Below are positions 1-7,784 of a stretch of 64,000 nt of DNA, piece by piece. Below the pieces are notes generated by a model. That model made no database searches, had not been told where the DNA came from, and saw nothing but the letters and a program-made list of their open reading frames with translations. The stretch is from positions 4,278,001 to 4,342,000 of the forward strand of contig NZ_CP109132.1 in NCBI RefSeq assembly GCF_035918015.1. The letters run 5' to 3'. The translations under genes and the position numbers were made by a program. Numbering within the stretch: position 1 is the first letter of the stretch; every line of letters begins with the position of its first letter. Origin of the DNA: Streptomyces sp. NBC_01754. Its GTDB lineage: Bacteria; Actinomycetota; Actinomycetes; Streptomycetales; Streptomycetaceae.

Positions 1-658
1 AGGAGATCACCTCGTGGCCCTCCGCCGAAGCGGTGGTGTCGAACGGCTCGGCGCCGACCATCGCGTCGATCTCGCCCGCCTTCATGGCGGCCAGCGCCTC
101 GGGGAAGCCCAGCTCGACGAAGTTGACCTTGGAGGAGTCGCCGCCGGCCGCGTCCACACCGACGCTGCCGAGCAGCTCCATCAGGTTGCCCACGGTGTTG
201 ACGGCGACCTTCTTGCCCGCCAGCTGCTCGGCCGAGGTGATGCCGGAGCCCTTGGCCGCGTGGATCATGGTGACGTCCTTGCCCTCCACGGCGGTCGAGC
301 TGGAGCCGGCCGCCACTATCTTCAGCGGCAGGCCCTTGTCCCGTGCGGTGAGGATGGACACCATGTTGCTGAACGCGAACTGGTACTCACCGCTGACCAC
401 CGGCGGGACCAGCGCGGCGCCGCCCTGGCCGGTGCTGATCTTGAGGTTGATGCCGCGGTCGGAGAAGAACCCCTTCTCCTGGCCGAGGTACAGGGCGGCG
501 ACATCGATGACCGGGATGAATCCGGCCTTCACGGTGACCGGCGTCTTCTCGGTGGGCTCGGTGGCCTCGCTGCCACCGCCACCGCAGGCGGACAGGGTGA
601 GCGCGGCCACGGCGGCGAGGGCGATCGCGGGCTTGAGGGGCATGACTCTGGTTCTCAT
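1..658 (-). CDS. ABC transporter substrate-binding lipoprotein, NMT1/SsuA-like (3' end outside window)
   Basis: Solute-binding lipoprotein of the importer encoded just upstream on the same strand. The N-terminus is a lipoprotein signal: short basic start, alanine-rich hydrophobic core, lipobox LSAC with the lipidated Cys at residue 25, then a Gly-rich linker. The mature part (VKAGFIPVIDVAALYLGQEKG, then GGAALVPPVVSGEYQF) reads as an NMT1/SsuA-type binding fold used for sulfonates, pyrimidines or aromatic acids. About 219 residues are present and the C-terminal part runs off the left edge. An internal ATG at residue 6 is an alternative start. It is last in the operon, about 100 nt after the FAD oxidoreductase. 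The ligand is not deducible. Confidence 0.85.
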   Translation of the reverse strand, partial: MRTRVMPLKPAIALAAVAALTLSACGGGGSEATEPTEKTPVTVKAGFIPVIDVAALYLGQEKGFFSDRGINLKISTGQGGAALVPPVVSGEYQFAFSNMVSILTARDKGLPLKIVAAGSSSTAVEGKDVTMIHAAKGSGITSAEQLAGKKVAVNTVGNLMELLGSVGVDAAGGDSSKVNFVELGFPEALAAMKAGEIDAMVGAEPFDTTASAEGHEVIS

Positions 659-763
659 GGGGATCTCTTTCACAGAAGGTGTTCCGAGGAGACGCGAAGG
701 GCGCGCCGTGGGCTCGTCGGCCTGGACCGGGGGTGTGTGGGGCGGAGGGGTGCGGGGAGGGGC

Positions 764-2113
764 TCAGCCGAGCCAGGCGCCCTCGGACTCCAGGTAGGCG
801 CGCAACTTACGGACGTCGAGGTCACGCGGGGCGAGAGCGTCGTCGAGGGCCTGGGCGGCGGCCGAGCCCGCGGCCTGTCCCATGGCGAAGCACGGACCGG
901 CCACCCGGGCGGCGGACTGACCGGTGTGGGTCATCGACGCGCAACGGCCGGCGACCAGCAGGTTGTCGACCCGCTGCGGCACCAGCATGCGGTAGGGGAG
1001 CTGGTTGTAGCCCCGGGGGTCGTCCCCGTACGGCCAGCGGATCTCGACGTCGCCGTGCACATGGGCCTCCACCGGCCAGCCGTTGACGCCGATGGAGTCC
1101 TCGAAGTCGGCGCAGCCGAGGACGTCCTCTTCGGTCAGCTGGTAGGAGCCGAGCACGCGGCGGGTCTCCCGTACACCGATCTCGGGGCCGATGTCGACGA
1201 TGTAGGAGCGGTCGAAGCCCGGCAGTTCGGACTTGATGAAGCCGAACACCTCGGCGGCCTGCCGCCGTCCGTCGATCTCACCCTTGGTCAGCGCCCAGAC
1301 GTCCGTACCGTCCAGCGCGGTGCCGTCGTCGGCGCGCAGCTGGGTGGCGTTGGCCCGCCACTCGATGTCGTCGCGCTGCGGCCGCACGATGGCGCCGCGG
1401 CGCGGGAAGGCAGGCCGTCCGGCCGCGACCGCCGCGTCCATCAGACGGGGCAGGATCTTCCACGCGGGACCGGCCGCGGCGGCGTCCACGGCGTTGATGC
1501 GGAACAGCGTCGACGGGTAGATCATCTCGTCCGGGGCGGACTTCTCGTACGGGGCCCCGGCCCAGTACGCCAGGTCGGCGTCGCCCGAGCAGTCGACGAA
1601 CATGCCGGCACGCAGCGCGAACCGTCCCGACTTCGACTCCAGGACCACGGTGTCTATGTGACTGTCGTCGCGCATGGTGAGTCCCACGGCGAAGGCGTGG
1701 AAGAGCAGTTCGGCGCCGGAGGCGAGCACGAGGTCGTCGGCCGCCATCCGGTAGGCGGGGATGTCGTAGGCCTGGGCCATGACGCGGTCCCCGAAGGACA
1801 GGTGCGCCGCGCGCAGACCGTCGTATCCGGTGATCCGGTCCAGGAGTTCGTCGGCGTAGCCACGTGTGGTGCGCCGGTGCTCGCCGTGCACGTTGGAGTG
1901 CAGTCCGCAGAAGGTGCTCAGGCCGCCGCCGGTGCCGGCGCCGCCCAGGAAACCGCTCTTCTCGACGAGCAGGGTGCGCTTGCCGGCCCGGCCCGCCGCG
2001 GTGGCGGCCATGATGCCGGAGGGGCCGCCGCCGACCACGACGACGTCGTACGTGTCGGTCACGGGAACACGGCGGGCCGGTTCGTCGACGAAGGAAGGGC
2101 TGTCAGTGCTCAC
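764..2113 (-). CDS. FAD-dependent oxidoreductase (FAD_oxidored/PF12831-like)
   Basis: Predicted 449-residue flavoprotein. Residues about 22-52 hold a Rossmann FAD-binding segment (VVVVGGGPSGIMAATAAG, then an acidic residue at the end of the second strand), followed by a GFLGGAGTGGG loop. Later DCSGDADLAYWAGAP and GRCASMTHTGQSAARVAGPC are typical of the FAD_oxidored family. I chose the GTG at 2113 because GGAG lies about 6 nt upstream and the Rossmann fold begins some 20 residues in. It sits 31 nt after the ABC ATPase gene and before the binding protein, so it probably oxidises or reduces the imported compound or a breakdown product. The reaction itself is unknown. Confidence 0.85.
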   Translation of the reverse strand: MSTDSPSFVDEPARRVPVTDTYDVVVVGGGPSGIMAATAAGRAGKRTLLVEKSGFLGGAGTGGGLSTFCGLHSNVHGEHRRTTRGYADELLDRITGYDGLRAAHLSFGDRVMAQAYDIPAYRMAADDLVLASGAELLFHAFAVGLTMRDDSHIDTVVLESKSGRFALRAGMFVDCSGDADLAYWAGAPYEKSAPDEMIYPSTLFRINAVDAAAAGPAWKILPRLMDAAVAAGRPAFPRRGAIVRPQRDDIEWRANATQLRADDGTALDGTDVWALTKGEIDGRRQAAEVFGFIKSELPGFDRSYIVDIGPEIGVRETRRVLGSYQLTEEDVLGCADFEDSIGVNGWPVEAHVHGDVEIRWPYGDDPRGYNQLPYRMLVPQRVDNLLVAGRCASMTHTGQSAARVAGPCFAMGQAAGSAAAQALDDALAPRDLDVRKLRAYLESEGAWLG

Positions 2114-2144
2114 TGGGTACTCCGTGTCGTTGGTGGTGCGGCGC

Positions 2145-2969
2145 TCAACGCGCGACGGCGGTGCGGGCCGGCTTCGCGTTGGCCTTGGCCTGCTGGATGC
2201 CCTCGTAGACCTGGGCCCGCAGTTCGGCGAAGCGCGGTGAGGACCGGGTGGCGATCTGGTCGCGCTCGACCGGTAGGTCCACGGTGATGTCGTCGAGTAC
2301 GTAGGTGGGGGAGGAGGACAGCACGATGACCCGGCCGCCGAGGTAGACCGCCTCGTCGATGTCATGGGTGACGAACAGCGTGGTGACGCCGAGGCGCTGC
2401 CACAGCGAGCGCACCAGGTCCTCCAGGTCGGCCCGGGTCTGGGCGTCGACGGCCGCGAACGGTTCGTCCATCAGCAGCACCTGGGGCTGGTAGGCGACGG
2501 CCCGCGCGATGGCGACGCGCTGCTGCATACCGCCCGACAGCTGCCAGGGGTAGGCGTCACCGGCGTCGGAGAGGCCGACGGCCTCCAGCGCCTCGTCGAC
2601 GAGTGTGCGGCGTTCGGCACGGCCGGTGCCCCGCTGCTTGAGCGGCAGCTCGACGTTGGCGGCGACGCTCATCCAGGGGAAGAGACTGCGGCCGTACTCC
2701 TGGAAGACGACGGCCATGCCCTCCGGGGGCTCGGTCACCGGCGAACCGTTCAGCCGTACCTCGCCCGAGGTCGGCTCCAGCAGACCGGCCAGACACTTGA
2801 GGAGGGTCGTCTTGCCGGCCCCCGACGGGCCGACGATGCAGGCGAACTCTCCCTGGTCCAGGGAGAACGACAGGTTGCCGATCGCCTCCACGGTACGGCC
2901 GGAGCCCTGGTAGACCTTACGCAGCGCGGTGACGTCGAGCATGGGCCGCGACTCGTTGGATCCGGACAT
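2145..2969 (-). CDS. ABC transporter ATP-binding protein (SsuB/TauB type)
   Basis: ATPase subunit of the importer, 274 residues. Walker A GPSGAGKTT is at about 47-55, Q-loop Gln at 90, signature LSGGMQQ at 144-150, Walker B VLLMDEP at 164-170 and switch His in VTHD at 202. The protein is short and has no C-terminal regulatory domain, as usual for the nitrate/sulfonate/taurine group. The ATG at 2969 lies only 5 nt past the stop of the permease gene upstream, so translation is probably coupled. Confidence 0.93.
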   Translation of the reverse strand: MSGSNESRPMLDVTALRKVYQGSGRTVEAIGNLSFSLDQGEFACIVGPSGAGKTTLLKCLAGLLEPTSGEVRLNGSPVTEPPEGMAVVFQEYGRSLFPWMSVAANVELPLKQRGTGRAERRTLVDEALEAVGLSDAGDAYPWQLSGGMQQRVAIARAVAYQPQVLLMDEPFAAVDAQTRADLEDLVRSLWQRLGVTTLFVTHDIDEAVYLGGRVIVLSSSPTYVLDDITVDLPVERDQIATRSSPRFAELRAQVYEGIQQAKANAKPARTAVAR

Positions 2970-2974
2970 GGTGT

Positions 2975-3769
2975 TCAGCCTTTCTTCCTGGCGTCGCGCA
3001 AGCCGAAGTACCAGCGCAGTGCTCGCTTCTCGATGACGGCGAAGATCATGGCCAGGACGAATCCGATGAGACCGAGCAGGACGATGCCGCTCCACATCTC
3101 CGGGATGGCGAACTGGCGCTGGAAGGTGACGATGGAGAATCCGAGCCCGTTGGTGGGCGCGAACATCTCACTGATCACCACGAGGATGAGTCCGATGGAC
3201 AGGGACTGCCGGATGCCCGCCATGATCTGCGGGCTGGCCGACCGCAGGACCAGATGACGCATCCGGGCGGCGCCGCCGATGCGGTAGCTGCGGCAGACGT
3301 CCAGCATCACCGGGTCGATGGAACGGACACCTTCCACACTGTTGAGCAGGATCGGCCAGATGCACCCGGAGGCGATGACCAGCACCTTCATGGTGTCGCC
3401 GATACCGGCGAACAGCATGAGCACCGGTACGAGCACCGGGGCCGGAACCGCGCGGAAGAACTCCAGGAGCGGCTCGAACGCCCGGCGGAGCACCTCGACA
3501 CTGCCGAGCAGGACACCCAGGCCGACCCCGCCGACGACGGCGATGGCGAAGCCGATCGCGAGCCGGGTGAGGCTGGGCACCACATCGGATGCCACCGCGC
3601 TGCCCAGCCACAGCTCACGGAACTGCGACAGGATGTCCGCCAGCGGCGGCATGTAGAAGCTCGTGCTGTCCGCGCTGAGGAACCACCAGAGGGCGAACAG
3701 CACGATCGGCAGGCCCAGGGCCATGGTGACGCGCCGCCCGACGCGCGCCGCGGTCCGCTGTGTGCTCAT
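2975..3769 (-). CDS. ABC transporter permease
   Basis: Inner-membrane permease, 264 residues, with about six hydrophobic segments. The binding-protein-dependent transport domain covers residues about 70-255. The EAA-like loop contacting the ATPase reads YRIGGAARMRHLVLRSASPQ, and FRAVPAPVLVPVLMLFAGIG is the conserved helix of SsuC/TauC-type permeases. The start is the ATG at 3769, two bases after the stop of the other permease gene. With that paralogue it should form a heterodimeric channel. Confidence 0.92.
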   Translation of the reverse strand: MSTQRTAARVGRRVTMALGLPIVLFALWWFLSADSTSFYMPPLADILSQFRELWLGSAVASDVVPSLTRLAIGFAIAVVGGVGLGVLLGSVEVLRRAFEPLLEFFRAVPAPVLVPVLMLFAGIGDTMKVLVIASGCIWPILLNSVEGVRSIDPVMLDVCRSYRIGGAARMRHLVLRSASPQIMAGIRQSLSIGLILVVISEMFAPTNGLGFSIVTFQRQFAIPEMWSGIVLLGLIGFVLAMIFAVIEKRALRWYFGLRDARKKG

Positions 3770-3771
3770 GG

Positions 3772-4692
3772 TCACGCTCCTGACTTCGAACGGCGCACGG
3801 AGGAGTGCCACCACATGAACTTCTTCTCCAAGGCGCGCGCGGCGGTGTTCACCGCGACGCCCAGCACGCCGGTGACGAGGATCAGGGCGTACATCTTGGT
3901 GAGGTCACCACCCGCCTTGGCGGTGGCGATCTCGTTGCCCAGTCCCGGTGTGCCGATCACCAGCTCCGCCGTGACGGCCAGCACCAGGGCGACGGACGCC
4001 GCCAGCCGCACACCGGTGAAGACATAGGGGAGAGCGGTGGGCCACAGCACGTGCCGCAGGGTGCCCCAGGGTCCGAACCGGTAGGAGCGGGCCGTCTCCA
4101 GGGCGACCGGGTCGGCGTCCTGCACCCCGTACAGCACCTGGAGCAGCACCTGCCAGAACCCGGCGTAGAGGATGAGGAAGACCCCGGACTCGAAACCGGT
4201 TCCGAAGACCAGGACCGCCACCGGGATGAGCGCGACCGACGGAATGGGACGCAGGAATTCGATGGTCGAACTGGTCACCTCCCGCAGCACGGGGACCAGC
4301 CCGATGGCGATGCCCACCACCACACCCGCGACGAGCGCGGCCACCAGACCGATCGCCCAGGTGCGCACGGTGTCTCCCACCGCGGTCCAGAACTGCGCGG
4401 CGCCGGCCTGGTCGACCAGCGAGCCGAGCATCCGGCTCAGCCGGGGCAGCGAGTCCTCGCTCACCACGCCCCAGGTGGGCAGCAGCTGGAGTGCGGCGAG
4501 GAAGAGGACGAAGCCCGTCAGCGGCACCAGCTTGTCGGCCACCGCGCGACCGGTCCGCCGGGGGGCGGGGACGGCGCGGGTCACGGACTCGCCGGTCACG
4601 TTCTCGCGGATCACGGACTCGCGGGGCACGTCCTTGTCGCCGGTCTCGTTCTTGCCGGTCTCGTTCTTGCTGGTCACGGTCTCGCTGGTCAT
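3772..4692 (-). CDS. ABC transporter permease with repetitive charged N-terminal extension
   Basis: Second permease, 306 residues. The core from about residue 50 has six predicted membrane helices, the family helix FLRPIPSVALIPVAVLVFG and an EAA-like loop around YRFGPWGTLRHVLWP. The first 40 residues form a hydrophilic tract with quasi-repeats of NETG, VTGES and ENVTG, absent from the sister permease. The corresponding DNA is an imperfect tandem repeat, so the extension may be recent or variable. The ATG at 4692 overlaps the dehydratase stop, which indicates coupled translation. Confidence 0.9.
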   Translation of the reverse strand: MTSETVTSKNETGKNETGDKDVPRESVIRENVTGESVTRAVPAPRRTGRAVADKLVPLTGFVLFLAALQLLPTWGVVSEDSLPRLSRMLGSLVDQAGAAQFWTAVGDTVRTWAIGLVAALVAGVVVGIAIGLVPVLREVTSSTIEFLRPIPSVALIPVAVLVFGTGFESGVFLILYAGFWQVLLQVLYGVQDADPVALETARSYRFGPWGTLRHVLWPTALPYVFTGVRLAASVALVLAVTAELVIGTPGLGNEIATAKAGGDLTKMYALILVTGVLGVAVNTAARALEKKFMWWHSSVRRSKSGA

Positions 4693-6386
4693 TCGGCCAC
4701 CTCCGCGACGTGACGGGAGCCGGTCAGCACCGCTCCGCACCGCAGCGAGTCCACACACCCGCGGTACTGGGACAGGAAACCGGCGGTGTCGATGGAGCCC
4801 GCCGTCGGATCCATCGGGACCCGGGCTTCCAGAGTGTGCTGGTCGACATCGAGGTCGACCGTGCGCGCCACCAGGTCGATGACGATGCGGTCGCCTTCCT
4901 CGACATAGGCGAGCGGCCCGCCGACAGCGGCCTCGGGGGACACCTCGCCGACCACGATGCCCTTGTTGACCAGCCCGGACAGCTGCCCGTCGGTGACGAC
5001 CGCGACCTGCGCGCCGAGGCCGGCGCCGTCGAGTGCGAAGACCAGGGCGGAGGCCATGCCCATGCCGGGACCGCCCTTGAGGCCGATGCCGCGCAGCACG
5101 ATGACGTCGCCCGGTTCGATCCGGCCGGCCGCGAGTGCCGCGATGCCCTCCTCACGGGAGTGGAAGATCCGGGCCACACCGGTGAATCCGACGGGCCGGT
5201 CGTCGGAGGCGGGGAGCTTGACGATCGCGCCCTCCGGCGCGAGGGAGCCGCGCATCACCAGGAGCGAGGGAAGGTGTGCGAACGGGTCGCCGAGCGGGCG
5301 GACCACCGTGTGGTCGGTCTCGGGCCGCTCGGCCAGGTTGGCCGCCACGCTTCTGCGGGTGACCGTCGTGGCCGAGGTGTCCAGCAGGCCGCCCAGCTCG
5401 CCCATGACGGCGCGCGTCCCTCCGGCGTCCTCCAGCTGCTCGGTGAGGAAAGGGCCGTTGGGGCGGACCGCGCACAGCAGCGGCACGTCGGACGCCTTCT
5501 TCTCGTAGAGCTCCCAGACGTCCAGGTCGAGCCCGGCCTCGACGGCGATGGCCTGCAGATGCTTGACCGAGTTGATCGAGCCGCCGATGGCGAGCATCAC
5601 GGTGACCGCGTTCTCCACGGCGGCCTCGGTGAGCACGGAGCGCGGGCGGACGTCGTTCTCCACCAGCTCCACGACGATCCTTCCGGCGTCCCGCACGGCC
5701 TGCCACATCCGGGGGCTGTTGGCGCGGACCGGTGTGGTGCCGGGCAGGGTCATGCCCAGTGCCTCGCAGGCCATGTGCATCGAGTTGGCGGTGCCGAGCC
5801 CGACGCAGACCCCCGGACCGCGGATCGCGCTCTGCGAGCGTTCCGTCAGGTCCTCCACGGAGGTGCGTCCGAGCGCGGTGTGCCCCGCGTAGAGGAAGAC
5901 GTCCTCGATGTCGTCGCCGCCGTCCTCCGACAGCGCGTTGCGCTGGTAGCCGCAGGGCACCACGACGGTGGGGACGTCCAGCCGGGCCGCGGCCATGACG
6001 TGCGCGGGCCCGGTCTTGTCGCAGGAGGTGAGGCAGACCATGCCGTCGAGCTGGGCGCCCTCCACGGCGACCTCGATGTCGTTCACGATGAGGTCGCGGC
6101 TGGGCAGGATGTAGCGGCCACCCGCTCCGGCGCTGGTGATGAAGTCGGCCGGTGCGGCGGTCCTGACCTCGAACGGCACTCCGCCGGCCGCCCTGACGGC
6201 CTCCTTGAGCACCGGCACGATGGCGTCGAGGTGGCTGAAACAGCTGGCCAGGTCCGACGAGGAGTTGACGATGGCGATCTTCGGTTTGCGCATGTCCTCG
6301 TCGGTGAGCCCGAGCGCGAGCCACTGGGCACGGCGTACGGCCCACCGAGAGGTGCCCTCCGGAAAGTTGCTTCGAAGCTCTTTCAC
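4689..6386 (-). CDS. IlvD/Edd-family dehydratase (catabolic, substrate unknown)
   Basis: Fe-S dehydratase of the dihydroxy-acid/6-phosphogluconate dehydratase family, 565 residues. All three cluster cysteines are visible: in LASCFSHLD (about 49), TSCDKTGPA (about 122) and GVCVGLGTANSM (about 194). Placement at the head of an uptake and oxidation operon opposite an IclR regulator argues for a sugar-acid or hydroxy-acid catabolic enzyme rather than the biosynthetic IlvD. I chose the GTG at 6386 because AGGAGAAGG ends about 5 nt upstream. A GTG at 6407 would place that Shine-Dalgarno inside the gene, so I consider it less likely. Confidence 0.88.
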   Translation of the reverse strand: MKELRSNFPEGTSRWAVRRAQWLALGLTDEDMRKPKIAIVNSSSDLASCFSHLDAIVPVLKEAVRAAGGVPFEVRTAAPADFITSAGAGGRYILPSRDLIVNDIEVAVEGAQLDGMVCLTSCDKTGPAHVMAAARLDVPTVVVPCGYQRNALSEDGGDDIEDVFLYAGHTALGRTSVEDLTERSQSAIRGPGVCVGLGTANSMHMACEALGMTLPGTTPVRANSPRMWQAVRDAGRIVVELVENDVRPRSVLTEAAVENAVTVMLAIGGSINSVKHLQAIAVEAGLDLDVWELYEKKASDVPLLCAVRPNGPFLTEQLEDAGGTRAVMGELGGLLDTSATTVTRRSVAANLAERPETDHTVVRPLGDPFAHLPSLLVMRGSLAPEGAIVKLPASDDRPVGFTGVARIFHSREEGIAALAAGRIEPGDVIVLRGIGLKGGPGMGMASALVFALDGAGLGAQVAVVTDGQLSGLVNKGIVVGEVSPEAAVGGPLAYVEEGDRIVIDLVARTVDLDVDQHTLEARVPMDPTAGSIDTAGFLSQYRGCVDSLRCGAVLTGSRHVAEVAE

Positions 6387-6407
6387 TGAATCCTTCTCCT
6401 GAGTCAC

Positions 6408-6783
6408 CGGGCCATGGAGGTCCGGACCTGTTCGCTTGAACGCCGAGTCGTCTGTCGGGGCTCGGTCACGGTGGAGCGCGGAGGCGCAGCACCGTGGAGA
6501 GGTGCGGATCGGGCGAACCGGTCAGCGTGGCAGTACAGGCCGGAACGGGATGCCCGCGAGAGGGACGGGGGTCGATGCGCCGTCCCAGCGGTTCAACGGG
6601 CCTCCCTCGGTGTGGTGACACGGGAGGCGCTGCCGGCGACCCGGCGGTGGACGTTTCCTGAGGGCTGTTCGCCTAGCGAACGTCTGTTACTATAACGAAC
6701 ATAGATGAGGGCGACCTGGGCGTCAATAGGTCAATAAATGCGTGCGCCCCTCGGGGGAGCGTCAAGGCGGGAAGATGGGGTCC
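6408..6783. other. Divergent intergenic region between catabolic operon and IclR gene
   Basis: A 376-nt region carrying the promoters of both transcription units. The right half holds the palindromic candidate operator listed separately. I see no plausible gene in it. Confidence 0.6.
6667..6701. promoter_or_regulatory. Candidate IclR operator: two adjacent inverted repeats
   Basis: GTTCGCCTAGCGAAC (6667-6681) is a perfect 6-bp inverted repeat around CTA. It is followed directly by TGTTACTATAACGAACA (6685-6701), an A/T-rich imperfect palindrome that could also contain a -10 element (TATAAC). GTTCG half-sites resemble operators described for PcaU/PcaR-type IclR proteins. The region is about 85 nt from the regulator start, where autoregulation and control of the divergent operon would be expected. 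Confidence 0.5.
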
Positions 6784-7590
6784 ATGACCGAGGAGCGCAC
6801 GGCCAAGAAGCCGGTGGAGAACGTCAATTCCCTGGAGCGGGGACTGGCGGTGATAAGAGCCTTCGACGCGGAGCATCACTCGCTGACCCTCTCCGACATG
6901 GCCCGCCGGGTAGACCTTCCCCGGGCCACCACGCGCAGGCTGCTGCACACCCTGGTCAACCTGGGATACGTCAGCACGAACGGACGGACGTTCGCCCTGA
7001 CCGCCCGGACCCTGGAACTGGGCTACTCCTACCTGTCCGGCTCGACACTGCGGCAGATTTCCCTGCCGCACCTGGAACAGCTCACCGGGAAGGTCCACGA
7101 GTCGACCTCGGTGTCGGTGCTCGACGGCCCGGACATCGTGTACGTGGCGAAGATCCCGACGCAGCGGATCATCAGCGTGGTGATCAGTATCGGTACCCGC
7201 CTGCCGGCCTACGCGACCTCCATGGGCAGGGTCCTGCTGGCCGGTCTGGGCGAAGCGGAGCTCGACACCTATCTGAAGTCGACGGAGCTCGCCCCGCGCA
7301 CCCCCCGGACCATCACGGACGTCACCGCCTTCCGCACGGAGATCGACAAGGTCCGCGAACAGGGCTGGGCCTTGGTCGACGAGGAACTGGAACTCGACCT
7401 GCGCTCGATCGCCGCCCCCCTGCGGGACCGGCGGGGCCGGGTCATCGCCGCGGTCAACATGTCGACGAGCACCCGGCACCACGGTGTGGAGGACGTACTC
7501 CGGAACCTGCTGCCCCAGCTCCTGCGGTCAAGCGAACGAATCGACCACGACCTGCGGGTCTCCTCGGCGGAGGGCCCCTGGGCGTTCTGA
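6784..7590 (+). CDS. IclR-family regulator, PcaR/PcaU/PobR-like
   Basis: Transcription factor of 268 residues. The N-terminal winged helix-turn-helix covers about residues 15-80 (LTLSDMARRVDLPRATTRRL). The C-terminal IclR effector domain contains VHESTSVSVLDGPDIVYVAK and GTRLPAYATSMGRVLLAGL, phrases characteristic of the beta-ketoadipate regulators. It faces the dehydratase/ABC/oxidoreductase operon, so it most likely controls that operon in response to its substrate, perhaps an aromatic or hydroxy acid. Starts at 6775 or 6784 are both possible; neither has a strong Shine-Dalgarno. Confidence 0.88.
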   Translation: MTEERTAKKPVENVNSLERGLAVIRAFDAEHHSLTLSDMARRVDLPRATTRRLLHTLVNLGYVSTNGRTFALTARTLELGYSYLSGSTLRQISLPHLEQLTGKVHESTSVSVLDGPDIVYVAKIPTQRIISVVISIGTRLPAYATSMGRVLLAGLGEAELDTYLKSTELAPRTPRTITDVTAFRTEIDKVREQGWALVDEELELDLRSIAAPLRDRRGRVIAAVNMSTSTRHHGVEDVLRNLLPQLLRSSERIDHDLRVSSAEGPWAF

Positions 7591-7751
7591 CCCGCACAGG
7601 GCGACCGCACCCGGCAGGGCACGACGGCCTTGACGGCCGAGAGGGTAGCCGTGACCGGCGACGCCGGACACGAGGCCCACCTCCGTGCCCGGCCGGGTGC
7701 GAGCGCCTTCGAACGCCTCCGCGCCCGAGGGCACCGCCCCGGGACTTCGGG

Positions 7752-7779
7752 GCGGTCCCGTCGCGAGAAGCGGGACCGC
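7752..7779. terminator. Terminator hairpin between convergent genes
   Basis: GCGGTCCCG pairs perfectly with CGGGACCGC across a 10-nt loop. It lies between the ends of the IclR gene and the SPFH gene, so it may serve both strands. There is no U-tract, as is usual in Streptomyces. Confidence 0.6.
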
Positions 7780-7784
7780 ACGCC

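Noticed and set aside
14..2287. Long plus-strand open frame opposite the binding-protein and oxidoreductase genes
   Set aside because: It is low complexity, rich in Gly/Val/Asp/Arg, with no motif; the minus strand encodes recognised proteins throughout.
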